DNA of 64,000 nt from Haloarcula rubripromontorii (GCF_001280425.1 NZ_LIUF01000007.1:1-64000); one strand, 5' to 3'; numbered from the stretch's first letter, positions 43,333 to 53,200 are shown. Numbers and translations: made by a program. Notes: generated from the letters alone by a model not told the origin.

Positions 43333-44712
43333 ATGGTGAATAAGTCGGTCGGCGTACTGCGACACAGCATGCGCTCGTACAAGGCCAAATCGGTAACCTC
43401 GATACAGCTCCCGCCCCGTGAGCGACGTGAGACCGCGCTCACCGAGGCCGGACACAACGTCTTCAACCTCGCTGCGGATGATGTCTTTATCGACCTGTTG
43501 ACTGATTCGGGGACAGGAGCGATGAGTGACGAGCAGTGGGCGGACGTAGTCCGAGGAGACGAGGCCTACGCCGGCTCACGCTCGTTCGAACGCTTCCGTG
43601 AGACGGTCGCCGACGTGATGGGATTCGACCGCGTGGTCCCAACACATCAGGGCCGCGGTGCGGAGAACGTCCTGTTCGGGGCGCTACTGGACGAGGGTGC
43701 TGTCGTTCTCAACAACACGCACTTTGACACCACCCGCGCACACGTAACGAATCAGGGTGCAACCGCGGTTGACTGCCCGGCGGAGACGGACCTGACCGCT
43801 GACAGCGTCGGGACGTTTGCCGGAAACTTCTCCACAGACCGTGGGTGGGATGCCGTCGAAGAGTACGGGGAAGACGCTGTTTCGGCTGTCGTCCTGACGA
43901 TCACGAACAACTCCGCCGCCGGCCAGCCGGTGTCGATGGAAAACATCCGCGAGACGGCCGCTTTCGCCACGGAAATCGACGCGACGTTCGTCATCGACGC
44001 CTGTCGGTTCGCCGAAAACGCACAGTTCATCAAACAACGCGACCCCGAATACACCGACACGCCCCTCCGTGAGATCGCTCGCGAGCAGTTGCGTCCCGCG
44101 GACGCAATCACGATGAGCGGGAAAAAAGACGCACTCACAAACATCGGCGGGTTCACCGCCGTTCGCGACGCTGCCCTGTTCGAACAGTGCAAACAGCGCG
44201 CGATCCTCTATGAAGGGTTCCCGACCTACGGTGGCCTCGCGGGCCGCGACCTCGAAGCGATGGCCACCGGTCTCCGGGAAGCGGTCGAACCCCCGTACGT
44301 CGCCGAGCGACTCGAACAGGTCGCGACCCTCGGCGACCTCCTGCGTGAGCGCGATATCCCGATTGTCACGCCGACCGGCGGTCACGCCGTCTACATTGAT
44401 GCGGCCGCCCTGTTCCCGAACATTCCCGCCGACCAGTTCCCCGGGCAGCGCCTCGTCTGTGAACTTTACCGCGAAGGCGGCGTCCGGACAGTCGAACTCG
44501 GCTCGTTCGCCTTCCCCGGGACCGACCGTCCGGAACTCGTCCGTCTCGCCCTGCCTCGCCGGACATACTGGCGCGAACACCTCGAACACATCGCCGAGAC
44601 CGCTGCGCGCGTCCGCGACCGCCGCGACGAGTACACCGGCCTGAAGATCGTCTGGGAGCCACCGATGGAAGAACTCAGACACTTCTCAGCTGAACTCGAA
44701 CCCGTCGCGTAA
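43333..44712 (+). CDS. tnaA: Tryptophanase / beta-eliminating lyase
   Basis: 459 residues, PLP enzyme converting tryptophan to indole, pyruvate and ammonia, or tyrosine to phenol in close relatives. Conserved strings: VFIDLLTDSGTGAMSDEQWADVVRGDEAYAGSRSF, VPTHQGRGAENVLF, ITNNSAAGQPVSMENIRE, FVIDACRFAENAQFI and the PLP lysine in ITMSGKKDALTNIGG. Start may instead be ATG 43369 (MRSYKAKSV), since the AT-rich AGAATATCA lies only a few bases before 43333. Monocistronic. Tryptophanase-type sequence (SGKKD) is favoured over tyrosine phenol-lyase, not proven. Confidence 0.93.
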   Translation: MVNKSVGVLRHSMRSYKAKSVTSIQLPPRERRETALTEAGHNVFNLAADDVFIDLLTDSGTGAMSDEQWADVVRGDEAYAGSRSFERFRETVADVMGFDRVVPTHQGRGAENVLFGALLDEGAVVLNNTHFDTTRAHVTNQGATAVDCPAETDLTADSVGTFAGNFSTDRGWDAVEEYGEDAVSAVVLTITNNSAAGQPVSMENIRETAAFATEIDATFVIDACRFAENAQFIKQRDPEYTDTPLREIAREQLRPADAITMSGKKDALTNIGGFTAVRDAALFEQCKQRAILYEGFPTYGGLAGRDLEAMATGLREAVEPPYVAERLEQVATLGDLLRERDIPIVTPTGGHAVYIDAAALFPNIPADQFPGQRLVCELYREGGVRTVELGSFAFPGTDRPELVRLALPRRTYWREHLEHIAETAARVRDRRDEYTGLKIVWEPPMEELRHFSAELEPVA

Positions 44713-44810
44713 GATCACTCGATTGTGACTCCGGACGAGAGCGGCTCGCGAGCGCCCACGTGGTGGCCGGGAACGCAAACGCAAAGTAGGGCCACGCTAA
44801 CGTTCAGGTA

Positions 44811-45029
44811 ATGCAAGGACTGCTGTCGGAACTGCTCCAGAGCGTCATCGACATGCCCGGCTGGTTCATCGACGTGGCACTGAACGACCCGCTGGCGGCA
44901 CTTATGCTCGCCGTCGGTGCCGTCATCACGACCGTCTCGGTCGCCTTCTTCGGGTACCTGTCGCTGGGGGCCGTGCTCTCGCTGTTCAGCGGCTCCGGCG
45001 GTCGAGGACCGCCCCAAGCAAATCGATAG
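44811..45029 (+). CDS. Small single-helix membrane protein (72 aa)
   Basis: 72 residues. A central hydrophobic segment LAALMLAVGAVITTVSVAFFGYLSLGAVLSLF (about 28-59) and a Gly/Arg tail. Its last 44 bases overlap the 3' end of the convergent mer gene. Similar short membrane proteins recur in haloarchaea, but I cannot name the family. Preceded by a TAACGTTCAGGTA region without a strong TATA box. Confidence 0.65.
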   Translation: MQGLLSELLQSVIDMPGWFIDVALNDPLAALMLAVGAVITTVSVAFFGYLSLGAVLSLFSGSGGRGPPQANR

Positions 45030-45963
45030 CCGTCTCGACATCCGGCCCGAGCGGCGACGCAAACACCACGCTGTCCGCGTGTTCTTCTAACGCCGCCGTG
45101 CGCTCGGCCACCGTCTCCGGCGTCCCGGCGATACAGAACGCGTCCAGCATCGCCTCTGTAACGCCGTCGAACGCGGCCGTGAAATCGCCGGCGGCAATCG
45201 CCTGTCCGATATCTTCGGCGGCCTCGTGGTCGATGCCGTGGCGGTCGAGCACCGGCGGCGGCGACCCCGCAGCGACGAACGCGACCGGCGGCCGGGCGGC
45301 CTCCCGCGCTTCGGCCTCGTCTTCGGCGACCGAGACACTGGCGTAGGCCGCGAGGTCGAACTCGCCGTACTCCTCAGGCCGCTCGTCGGCCATATCCTCT
45401 ACCTGCTCGCGTGCCCACGCGAGGTCTTTTGGATGCGCCCCGTTGTACAGCGCGCCGTCGGCGTGTTTCGCCGACATCCGGGTCATGTGCGGCCCCTGCG
45501 CGCCGACGTACACCGGAATCTCATCGACCTCGTAGTTCAGCCCGGCGTCGACCGCTTCGAACGTCCCGTCGTGGGTGACCCGCTCGCCGTCCCAGAGCTT
45601 TCGGGCAGTCGTGAACGTCTCAAGCACGCGTCGCAGCGCGTCGTCGTGGTCGAAGCCGAGGTTGCTGAGCGTCGACTTATCGCCCGGCCCGATACCGAAG
45701 ACGGCCCGCCCGTCGCTCAGTTCGTCCAGCGTTGCGACCCGCGAAGCTAGCGTCACTGGGTGCGTCTCATAGGGGTTCGCGATGCCGGGGCCGAGCAGTA
45801 CCTCGTCGGTCCGCTCGGCCATCGCGGTCAGCGACATGAACTGGTCGCGGTTGTTGTAGTGGTGGCTGACGTAGACGGCGTCGAGCGCGTTCGATTCAGC
45901 CTGTTGTGCAAGCGAGGCGAGCTGTGCGACCGGGTGTTCCGGGGTGAGTTCAATCGCGTACAT
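44986..45963 (-). CDS. mer: F420-dependent methylenetetrahydromethanopterin reductase-like protein (Mer)
   Basis: 325 residues, luciferase-like LLM fold that uses reduced F420. MYAIELTPEHPVAQLASLAQQAES, DAVYVSHHYNNRDQFMSLTAMAERT, GPGIANPYETHPVTLASRVATLDELSDGRAVFGIGPGD and VDEIPVYVGAQGPHMTRMSAKHADGALYNGAHP are Mer-type. Haloarchaea carry such Mer homologues with a probable folate/C1 role rather than methanogenesis. It starts inside the end of cofE (14-base overlap), so enzyme and cofactor gene are coupled. Confidence 0.92.
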   Translation of the reverse strand: MYAIELTPEHPVAQLASLAQQAESNALDAVYVSHHYNNRDQFMSLTAMAERTDEVLLGPGIANPYETHPVTLASRVATLDELSDGRAVFGIGPGDKSTLSNLGFDHDDALRRVLETFTTARKLWDGERVTHDGTFEAVDAGLNYEVDEIPVYVGAQGPHMTRMSAKHADGALYNGAHPKDLAWAREQVEDMADERPEEYGEFDLAAYASVSVAEDEAEAREAARPPVAFVAAGSPPPVLDRHGIDHEAAEDIGQAIAAGDFTAAFDGVTEAMLDAFCIAGTPETVAERTAALEEHADSVVFASPLGPDVETAIDLLGAVLDRRSR

Positions 45964-46723
45964 GTGACCACTGTCTGAGTGCTTGTCTGACTACGTCCTT
46001 CTCGGGGTCGCGGAACAGTTGTTCGCTGCCCGCGTGGTCGCCGAAGTCGAAATCACGGACGACTGCGGCGGGTGTTCCGCCGTCGCCCTCGCCGGTAACG
46101 AGGTTGGCTGCGGCGGCCAGTTCATCGACGACGGCTTGGACGGTGGCTTCGAGTTCGCGGCCGTCGCGGTCGTGTTCGCCACGCCAGTCCCGGGACGCAG
46201 AAAGACCGGCCCAGCCCAGCGCGACCCCGCGCTGGCCGAGACGGAACGGCCGGCCTGACGTGTCGGTGACGATGACGCTTGGTTCGACGCCCGCCCGTTC
46301 GCGGATGCCGTCGCGGATCGCTTCAGCCTCCGCTGTCGGGTCTTCGGGAAGTAAGAGGAGGTCCGATCCGGGCACGTTCGAGCGGTCAATGCCCGCGTTG
46401 ACCGTGATGTGCCCGAACTCCGTCACCCCGAGGATGAACGGGGCTTCGACCAGCACTTCCGCACACTCCTCTATAATCGCCTGTGCCATCCGCGGATCCT
46501 TCTCTTCGTCGGCGATATCCTCGATGGTCGCCGCGATGCGCTCGGCGCGTTCGCCCGGCTCGTACGATGACAGCGACCGGCCGCGTCCGCTGGCTTTGGA
46601 AACGATGGTGCTGGCGACACAGACCACGTCGTCATCCCGCAGGTCGGCCTGCTCGACGAGCAACTCGGCTACGTCGTCGCCAGGCCGAACTTCGGGCAGC
46701 CCTTCGACCGCGAAGACTTCCAT
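45950..46723 (-). CDS. cofE: Coenzyme F420-0:L-glutamate ligase
   Basis: 257 residues. MEVFAVEGLPEVRPGDDVAELL, VVCVASTIVSKASGR, ITVNAGIDRSNVPGSDLLLLPEDP and VIVTDTSGRPFRLGQRGVALGWAG are CofE signatures. GTP-dependent addition of glutamates to F420-0, the last step in making the cofactor that the following mer gene product uses. The 14-base overlap with mer supports one transcript. Confidence 0.95.
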   Translation of the reverse strand: MEVFAVEGLPEVRPGDDVAELLVEQADLRDDDVVCVASTIVSKASGRGRSLSSYEPGERAERIAATIEDIADEEKDPRMAQAIIEECAEVLVEAPFILGVTEFGHITVNAGIDRSNVPGSDLLLLPEDPTAEAEAIRDGIRERAGVEPSVIVTDTSGRPFRLGQRGVALGWAGLSASRDWRGEHDRDGRELEATVQAVVDELAAAANLVTGEGDGGTPAAVVRDFDFGDHAGSEQLFRDPEKDVVRQALRQWSHVRD

Positions 46724-46830
46724 ACCGTTCCTGCGGTCCCTGCGGGAAAAAGACCCGCGTTCGCTGCAAAGCCGGCCAACAGTGGCAACAGCTGCCGGTA
46801 CGCGGGAGCGAACCGCGACAGCGCTACGCG

Positions 46831-47319
46831 TTACAGCTCGTGTTCGGCCACGTCGAACGTCCCATCCTCGACTGTCGCGGTCAACATCGTCGGGCGGTCT
46901 GCCGGTGAGGCGCCCGTGACGCTGCCGGGGTTCAGCAGCCGCACCCCCTCGTAGACGATGTCCGCAAGTTCATGAGTGTGGCCGGCGACGCCGACAGCGG
47001 TACTGTCGGCCTCCTCGCGGACCGCAGCGGCGACACGGTCTGCCCAGCCTTGCTGTGAGCCAGTGCCGTGTGTCACGACGAACGTGACGCCACCGAGTTC
47101 GACTGTGGCCCGCTCCGGCAACCCGATCTGCGGATCGATGTTGCCCGAGACGGCAGTCAGTCCCGCCGCCATATGCCGGATATCAGCGAGCGCTCCTTTG
47201 CTGTCGAAGTCACCGGCGTGGATGACGTGGTCGGCGACTTCGATGCGCTCCCGGAACGACGGCGGAATCTCGTGTTCCCGGGACGGAATATGTGAATCGC
47301 TGATGAGAGCGACATCCAT
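46831..47319 (-). CDS. Metallophosphoesterase (YfcE/MJ0936 type)
   Basis: 162 residues from ATG 47319 (MDVALISDSHIPSREHEIPPSF). Dimetal phosphoesterase motifs: ISDSHIP, IHAGDFDS, VSGNID, VVTHGTGSQ and VAGHTHELADIVYEGVRLLNPGSV. Calcineurin-like phosphodiesterase, single domain; the small size matches the MJ0936/YfcE branch, where substrates are phosphodiesters. The longer frame to 47715 joins non-matching sequence. Next upstream, on the same strand, is a DNA-binding regulator 73 bases away. Confidence 0.93.
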   Translation of the reverse strand: MDVALISDSHIPSREHEIPPSFRERIEVADHVIHAGDFDSKGALADIRHMAAGLTAVSGNIDPQIGLPERATVELGGVTFVVTHGTGSQQGWADRVAAAVREEADSTAVGVAGHTHELADIVYEGVRLLNPGSVTGASPADRPTMLTATVEDGTFDVAEHEL

Positions 47320-47392
47320 ATCGACCCATCGCATCGGCGTTCGAAAAGGGTTACTCCCACGGAAACGGTGCCGACTGGTCGTCCTCGCGACG

Positions 47393-47695
47393 CTACTCTG
47401 TGGACGAAAACACGTCCCGAAGTCCGTCCAACTGCTCGACCAGACGGTCGATGCCGTCGTTGATCGTTGCGACCCGCTCGTCGATGTTGTCGACCGGAAT
47501 CGCTCCCTGCGGCGTCGGTTCGATGAGTTCGTCGTCTTCCAGCATCCGTAGCGAGTAGCGCACTTTGTGTTTCGGAACCCCTGTCTCCTCGGCGAGCCGA
47601 ACGATGCCGATCGGCCCGTTCTCGATGACGGCTTCGAGGATCGACAGGTCCCGCCCCTCCTTCTCGACCTGATCTTCGAGTCGGTCCATTCCCAT
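47393..47695 (-). CDS. Haloarchaeal winged-helix transcriptional regulator
   Basis: 100 residues from ATG 47695 (MGMDRLEDQVEKEGRDLSILEAVIENGPIGIV). Winged helix: ILEAVIENGPIGIVRLAEETGVPKHKVRYSLRMLEDDELIEPTPQGAIP, followed by a C-terminal coiled coil VATINDGIDRLVEQLDGL. Resembles a conserved haloarchaeal regulator group (DUF5791-style or MarR-like short types; name not certain). Stands just before the phosphoesterase gene on the same strand. Confidence 0.8.
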   Translation of the reverse strand: MGMDRLEDQVEKEGRDLSILEAVIENGPIGIVRLAEETGVPKHKVRYSLRMLEDDELIEPTPQGAIPVDNIDERVATINDGIDRLVEQLDGLRDVFSSTE

Positions 47696-47802
47696 AGCAA
47701 GTCGTACCTGTGCATTTACGGCCGCGACACATAAACGCCCCAGTTGCGGCACTGTGGCTCGGGTCTATCGGCTGAAACTGTGCGCTCGGGGCCCCACGAT
47801 TC

Positions 47803-48456
47803 CTATTCGTCTGAGACCGGTGTGCGCCGAAGTTCGTCGAGCTGGTCCCGGAGTTTACTCAGCTCAGTCTCTAGTTCCTCGCGGCGGTCGATGAGCGCGC
47901 TCAACTCCTCCGTGTTGACCGAATAGTCGTTATCCATCGCCACGTCCAGCGCGTCTGTCGTCGCGCCCGTGAGGTCAGACGCGACCCGCAACACTTCACT
48001 TGGTGTCCCGCGGGATTCGTACAACTCCTGTTCACCTGATAGCGGGCTGTAAGTCACCATCGGTGACTCGACACCGCGGTGGTAGCTCACCGCGTAGCTC
48101 GTGTCTGTCACCGGATTGAGGCGGTCGTCCGCCCGCTCCGTCCGGACGATGTTGAACGGCTCAGCCAGCGCCGGGAACGTGTCGGCGAGGTCCCGAAGCC
48201 GGTCCGCGGCGGTCACGTCCAGCTGTGCTTCCACGTCGCCGAAGAACTGCCGCGAGTTGGTGAGGCTAAAGGCCACGGTGTAAAACACCGACTCGTCGCT
48301 GTCGGCCAGATTACGAACACGGTCGCGGACCTCCTCGTGTCGGCCCTCGATAGTGAGCTTCTCCAGTTCCTCAAGCAGCGCCCGGACGCCCTCTTCGCGT
48401 TCGAGGAACGCCTCGACGATTGCGCCGGGCATCTCCTCGCCATCCACGTCCTCCAT
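47803..48456 (-). CDS. Hypothetical haloarchaeal protein with C-terminal coiled coil
   Basis: 217 residues from ATG 48456 (MEDVDGEEMPGAIVEAFLEREEG). Helical N-terminal 100 residues, a beta-rich middle (TSYAVSYHRGVESPMVTYSPLSGEQELYESRGTPSEVLRV) and a coiled coil at 180-212 (ALIDRREELETELSKLRDQLDELRR). No membrane segment, no metal motif, no family I recognise. The long frame to 48600 is not supported. Preceded by a 311-base gene-free region. Confidence 0.7.
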   Translation of the reverse strand: MEDVDGEEMPGAIVEAFLEREEGVRALLEELEKLTIEGRHEEVRDRVRNLADSDESVFYTVAFSLTNSRQFFGDVEAQLDVTAADRLRDLADTFPALAEPFNIVRTERADDRLNPVTDTSYAVSYHRGVESPMVTYSPLSGEQELYESRGTPSEVLRVASDLTGATTDALDVAMDNDYSVNTEELSALIDRREELETELSKLRDQLDELRRTPVSDE

Positions 48457-48767
48457 GGCCTCTCTTTTGCGGGGGCTCGTAAACAGTTTGTCGCTGGCAG
48501 CCGCTAATCGGCACGCCTTACACCCAACACAAAACATATGCCATCCCACGTGAAGTGATAGCACGTCCGGCCCCGGTGGACGGACACTATGACAGGCCAC
48601 GGGGGAACTTCCCCGGACACCTGCTACTGCTCTTGTGGTATCAGTATGTGCTGTTTTCTCGGCACGTCGGCGGTGTTTACTGCCTGCTAACGGCCACTAA
48701 TACGCCCTATCGGTCCGTACGACGGGGGCGACGTGTCTCTCGCGTCGCTTGAGGATTTGCGAAGTAG
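48457..48767. other. Gene-free region before the tRNA-Asp array
   Basis: No credible frame; contains several GC-rich stem-like stretches and a TAATACGCC element. The strand of any transcript is unclear. Confidence 0.4.
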
Positions 48768-49107
48768 CGCACGGAGCGGGATTTCAACCCGGGCAAACGC
48801 GTCGCTGCCGCTCGCGTTTGCGTGATTCAAATCCCTCGCAGTCACACAGCGAAATAGAGCAATCGCGACGCGGTGAAACGCGTCGGTTCAAGATCTGAGG
48901 TTCAAATCCGCTCATTACGGATTTACGGCTCACGAGTTTATTCGCCGCAAAAGTACGCCCGGAGCGGGATTTGAACCGACGGAAGACGGTCGCCTCACTC
49001 TGTTCGGCGCTGCGACTTCCAGGGTTCAAATCCCGTACCGTCGTTCACTGCATAGAGTAATCGCGACGCGATGAAACGCGTCGCTTGTCGAGTTAATTTC
49101 AGAGAAA
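48768..49107. repeat. Decayed tRNA-like sequences beside the tRNA-Asp genes
   Basis: Two degenerate units (about 48768-48956 and 48957-49107). Each starts with a near copy of the tRNA-Asp 3' end on the minus strand (CGCACGGAGCGGGATTTCAA, then CGCCCGGAGCGGGATTTGAA) and also carries plus-strand T-arm-like strings (GATTCAAATCC, AGGTTCAAATCCG, AGGGTTCAAATCCC). Both contain AATCGCGACGCG...GAAACGCGTCG. No unit folds into a full tRNA. Confidence 0.7.
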
Positions 49108-49180
49108 CGCCCGGAGCGGGATTTGAACCCGCGTCACGACCGTGACAGGGTCGTATGATGGGCCACTACACCATCCGGGC
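49108..49180 (-). tRNA. tRNA-Asp (anticodon GUC), copy 1
   Basis: On the minus strand: acceptor GCCCGGA/TCCGGGC with G discriminator, D arm TGTAGTGGCCCATCATA, anticodon stem CGACC/GGTCG with loop CTGTCAC (GTC), T arm GCGGG/CCCGC with TTCAAAT. Identical to copy 2; separated from it by 50 bases that include a GAGCAC/GTGCTC hairpin, consistent with one precursor transcript. Confidence 0.96.
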
Positions 49181-49230
49181 AGCCTACGAGCACGCACTGC
49201 ATAGTGCTCGTCAGTTTGGTCGCAATAGAA

Positions 49231-49303
49231 CGCCCGGAGCGGGATTTGAACCCGCGTCACGACCGTGACAGGGTCGTATGATGGGCCACTACACCATCCG
49301 GGC
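49231..49303 (-). tRNA. tRNA-Asp (anticodon GUC), copy 2
   Basis: Same 73-base sequence as copy 1. A TATA-like TCTTAATACTG on the minus strand, about 30-35 bases before the tRNA 5' end (near 49333-49343), probably drives both copies. Copy 2 is therefore the first gene in the precursor. Confidence 0.96.
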
Positions 49304-49579
49304 CTTCGTTGCATTCTTTCGTACCCTGGTGTCAGTATTAAGACTTTCCAAAGAGACCCGCCCCGGGATGAATGCACATGACGGGACCCAAAGTTCTATG
49401 TCCGGTCTGCGTTATGTGGTTGGTAAGAGCAATCACGCCCGCAGTCCGTGAGGGTGGGCGGGTCCGATAGCCACGGCAGAGCGACTTGGTAAGTGTTATA
49501 TGCGCCCCGACAGTACGGCCCTGTAGTATCTCGTGACAGCCACCTTCTCCAGCAGCAGGCCAAACGCACACGCACACAC

Positions 49580-49807
49580 ATGGTAGATGTAAGTCAACAC
49601 GACCTCGTCCCAGACCACAGTGTCGTCGACGAGGACGACCTCGAAGCAGTACTCACGGAGTATGAAATCAAGAAGACGGACCTCCCGAAGATCAAGCGCA
49701 CCGACAAGGCGCTGCCGGATGACGCCGAAGTCGGTGACGTGGTTCGGATCGAACGCGACTCTCGGACAACCGACACCGCAGTTGTCTACCGACTGGTGGT
49801 AGAATAA
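49580..49807 (+). CDS. rpoH: RNA polymerase subunit H (Rpb5 C-terminal homologue)
   Basis: 75 residues: [45 protein letters not shown] and [23 protein letters not shown], the complete archaeal Rpo5. First gene of the RNA polymerase operon; its stop overlaps the rpoB'' start by one base (TAATG). TATA-like TGTTATATG lies near 49495, leaving a leader of some 50 bases. A 276-base gap without genes separates it from the tRNA-Asp pair. Confidence 0.97.
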   Translation: MVDVSQHDLVPDHSVVDEDDLEAVLTEYEIKKTDLPKIKRTDKALPDDAEVGDVVRIERDSRTTDTAVVYRLVVE

Positions 49808-51372
49808 TGGACACACAAGATCGCCGCGCTATATCGCGTGAATATTTCGCCAAGGAACGGCTCGCCGAACATCACTTCCGCTCGTTCAACGCCTTCCTCG
49901 ACAGAGGGATGCAGCAGGTCGTCGACGAGAAAGAGACCATCGAGACCGACATCGGTGACAAGGAAGGACAGGAACCGGTGTGGGTCGAACTGGGCGACGT
50001 CCGCGTCGTCACCCCACGGGTCCGCGAGGCCGACGGCAGCGAGGAACTGCTGTACCCGCAGGAGGCCCGACTCCGGAACATCACCTACTCCGCGCCGGTG
50101 TTCATGGAGATGGCCATCGTCCGCGGTGGCGAGGAGGAACCGGAGGAAGTCGTCGACCGAACCGAGACCAAGATCGGGCGGATGCCCATCATGGTCGGGT
50201 CGAACAAGTGCAACATCGCGGGCTTCACCGACGAGGAACTCATCGACATTGGCGAGGACCCCGCAGACCCCGGTGGCTACTTCTGTGTCAACGGCTCCGA
50301 GCGGGTGCTGATGACCAGCGAGGACCTCGCCCCGAACAAGATTCTGGCCGAGTACGACACCAAGTACGGCGACGAGGTGCAGGTCGCCAAGACGTTCTCC
50401 CAGCGCCGTGGCTACCGCGCGCTGGTGCTGTGTGAACGGACGCGGGACGGGCTGCTGGAAGTCTCGTTCCCGTCCGTCTCGGGCAGTATCGACTTCGTCA
50501 CGCTGGTCCGCGCGCTGGGGCTGGAGTCGGACGAGGAAATCGTTCACCGCGTCAGCGAGGACCCGGAGATTGTGAAGTTCATGCTGGAGAACCTGGAGGA
50601 GGCCGAGGTCCAGACGACCGAGGAAGCCATCGAGACGCTGGGCAAGCGTGTCGCCTCCGGGCAGGGCAAGAACTACCAGCTCAAGCGGGCCAACTACGTC
50701 ATCGACCGCTATCTCCTCCCGCATCTACACGAGGAAGGCGTCGAGGAAGAAGAGGTCCGTATCAACAAGGCGTTTTACCTCTGCCGGATGGCCGAGGCGT
50801 GTTTCGAACTGGCGCTTGGCCGCCGGGAGTCCGACGATAAGGACCACTACGCCAACAAGCGGCTGAAGGTCAGCGGCGACCTGATGACCGACCTGTTCCG
50901 GACGGCGCTGAACAAGCTCGCCCGGGACGTGAAATACCAGCTGGAACGGGCCAACATGCGCAACCGCCAGCTGTCCGTCTCGACGGTCGTCCGCTCGGAC
51001 GTGCTGACCGAGCGGCTCGAACACCCGATCGCGACGGGGAACTGGGTCGGCGGCCGCTCCGGCGTGAGCCAGCTGGTCGACCGGACCGACTTCATGGGAG
51101 TGCTGTCACACCTCCGACGACTGCGCTCGCCGCTCAGTCGCTCCCAGCCCCACTTCGAGGCACGGGACCTGCACGCGACCCAGTGGGGTCGCATCTGTCC
51201 CTCCGAAACGCCGGAGGGTCCGAACTGTGGGCTGGTGAAGAACTTCGCCCAGGCGATGGAGCTGTCACAGGACGTATCGGACCCACAGGGTCTCAAACAG
51301 GAGCTTGCCGAGATGGGGGTCCAGGGCATCCCCGGTATCGAGTCGATCGAACAGCAGCCCGCGGACGATTAA
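49807..51372 (+). CDS. rpoB2: RNA polymerase subunit B'' (N-terminal part of Rpb2)
   Basis: 521 residues, the N-terminal half of the beta-type subunit: [50 protein letters not shown], and the end [43 protein letters not shown]. The B subunit is split in two genes as in most euryarchaea. Only one base separates it from rpoB'. Confidence 0.97.
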   Translation: MDTQDRRAISREYFAKERLAEHHFRSFNAFLDRGMQQVVDEKETIETDIGDKEGQEPVWVELGDVRVVTPRVREADGSEELLYPQEARLRNITYSAPVFMEMAIVRGGEEEPEEVVDRTETKIGRMPIMVGSNKCNIAGFTDEELIDIGEDPADPGGYFCVNGSERVLMTSEDLAPNKILAEYDTKYGDEVQVAKTFSQRRGYRALVLCERTRDGLLEVSFPSVSGSIDFVTLVRALGLESDEEIVHRVSEDPEIVKFMLENLEEAEVQTTEEAIETLGKRVASGQGKNYQLKRANYVIDRYLLPHLHEEGVEEEEVRINKAFYLCRMAEACFELALGRRESDDKDHYANKRLKVSGDLMTDLFRTALNKLARDVKYQLERANMRNRQLSVSTVVRSDVLTERLEHPIATGNWVGGRSGVSQLVDRTDFMGVLSHLRRLRSPLSRSQPHFEARDLHATQWGRICPSETPEGPNCGLVKNFAQAMELSQDVSDPQGLKQELAEMGVQGIPGIESIEQQPADD

Positions 51373-51373
51373 T

Positions 51374-53200
51374 ATGAGTCAGGGACGCGAAGCCAAGGTA
51401 TACGTAAACGGTAGTCTGGTTGGGACACATCCCGACCCGGAACAGCTCGCAGAACAGGTACGACAGGCGCGACGACGAGGGGATGTCTCCCAGATGGTCA
51501 ACGTCTCGGTCAAGAACCGGACCGGGGAAGTCATCATCAACGCCGACGCCGGCCGTGCCCGACGCCCGCTGCTCGTCGTCGAGGACGGCGAGCCGCTGAT
51601 GACCGACGAGGAAGTCGAACAGGTCAAAAACGGTGAGCTGGAGTTCGAAGAGCTCGTCGAACGCGGCCTCGTCGAGTTCATCGACGCCGAGGAAGAGGAG
51701 GACATCCTCGTCGGCGTCGACGAGGACGAACTCACGGAGAACCACACGCACCTGGAAGTCGACCCGCAGCTGATGTTCGGTATCGGTGCCGGGATGATTC
51801 CCTACCCCGAACACAACGCCTCGCCCCGGATTACGATGGGATCGGGGATGATCAAGCAGTCGCTTGGCCTGCCGTCGGCGAACTACCGCATCCGCCCGGA
51901 CACGCGCCAGCACCTGCTGCACTACCCGCAGCTGTCGATGGTCAAGACACAGACAACCGAACAGATCGGCTACGACGACCGCCCGGCGGCACAGAACTTC
52001 GTCGTCGCCGTCATGAGCTACGAGGGGTTCAACATCGAGGACGCACTCGTAATGAACCAGGGGTCGGTCGACCGCGCGCTCGCACGTTCGCACTTCTTCC
52101 GTACCTACGAGGGCGAGGAGCGGCGCTACCCCGGCGGCCAGGAGGACCGCTTCGAGATTCCGGACGACGAGGTCCGCGGCGCTCGCGGCGAGGAAGCGTA
52201 CACGCACCTCGACGACGACGGCCTGGTCAACCCCGAGACGAAGGTCGGCGAGAACGCCGTCCTGCTTGGCAAGACCAGCCCGCCGCGGTTCCTCGAAGAA
52301 CCCGACGACATGGGCGGTCTCTCACCGCAGAAGCGCCGGGAGACGAGCGTCACGATGCGCTCGGGCGAATCCGGCGTCGTGGACACGGTCACGCTGATGG
52401 AAGGCGAGGACGGCTCGAAGCTCTCGAAGGTCTCGGTGCGTGACGAACGCATCCCCGAACTCGGGGACAAGTTCGCCAGCCGGCACGGCCAGAAGGGCGT
52501 CGTCGGCCACATCGCCCCGCAAGAGGACATGCCCTTCACCGAGGAGGGCGTCGTCCCGGACCTCATCATCAACCCGCACGCGCTGCCGTCGCGGATGACC
52601 GTCGGCCACATCCTCGAAATGATCGGCGGCAAGGTCGGCGCGCTCGAAGGCCGGCGCGTCGACGGCACCGCCTTCACCGGCGAGGACGAGGAGGAACTCC
52701 GCGGCTCGCTCGAAGAGCACGGCTTCGACTCCAGCGGCAAGGAGACGATGTACTCCGGCGTCACCGGCGAGAAGATCGACGCCGAAATCTTCGTCGGCGA
52801 CATTTTCTACCAGAAGCTCTACCACATGGTGTCGAACAAACTGCACGCCCGTTCGCGCGGGCCGGTGCAGGTGCTGACCCGCCAGCCCACCGAGGGGCGC
52901 GCCCGCGAGGGTGGCCTGCGCGTGGGTGAGATGGAGCGGGACGTGCTCATCGGGCACGGCGCGGCGATGGCGCTCAAGGAGCGCCTGCTCGACGAGTCCG
53001 ACCGCGAGTGGATCAACGTCTGCGGGCAGTGTGGGATGACAGCCGTCGAGAACGTCGAACAACGGCGCATCTACTGTCCGAACTGCGAGGAGGAGACCGA
53101 CATCCACGAGGTCGAGATGTCCTACGCGTTCAAGCTCCTGCTCGACGAGATGAAGGCGCTCGGAATCGCCCCGCGGATCGAACTGGAGGACGCAGTATGA
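51374..53200 (+). CDS. rpoB1: RNA polymerase subunit B' (C-terminal part of Rpb2)
   Basis: 608 residues. Contains the active-site neighbouring regions ([75 protein letters not shown]) and the C-terminal zinc clamp [25 protein letters not shown]. Its stop shares bases with the rpoA' start (ATGA). Confidence 0.97.
   Translation: MSQGREAKVYVNGSLVGTHPDPEQLAEQVRQARRRGDVSQMVNVSVKNRTGEVIINADAGRARRPLLVVEDGEPLMTDEEVEQVKNGELEFEELVERGLVEFIDAEEEEDILVGVDEDELTENHTHLEVDPQLMFGIGAGMIPYPEHNASPRITMGSGMIKQSLGLPSANYRIRPDTRQHLLHYPQLSMVKTQTTEQIGYDDRPAAQNFVVAVMSYEGFNIEDALVMNQGSVDRALARSHFFRTYEGEERRYPGGQEDRFEIPDDEVRGARGEEAYTHLDDDGLVNPETKVGENAVLLGKTSPPRFLEEPDDMGGLSPQKRRETSVTMRSGESGVVDTVTLMEGEDGSKLSKVSVRDERIPELGDKFASRHGQKGVVGHIAPQEDMPFTEEGVVPDLIINPHALPSRMTVGHILEMIGGKVGALEGRRVDGTAFTGEDEEELRGSLEEHGFDSSGKETMYSGVTGEKIDAEIFVGDIFYQKLYHMVSNKLHARSRGPVQVLTRQPTEGRAREGGLRVGEMERDVLIGHGAAMALKERLLDESDREWINVCGQCGMTAVENVEQRRIYCPNCEEETDIHEVEMSYAFKLLLDEMKALGIAPRIELEDAV

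Noticed and set aside
48972-49036. A further plus-strand tRNA ending in AGGGTTCAAATCCC
   Set aside because: The ends can pair over five bases (GACGG/CCGTC), but no anticodon or D arm forms, so I list it only as tRNA-like.
48784-49377. Minus-strand frames over the tRNA-Asp region
   Set aside because: They translate tRNA sequence (repeated RLPGWCSGPSYDPVTVVTR), so are not proteins.
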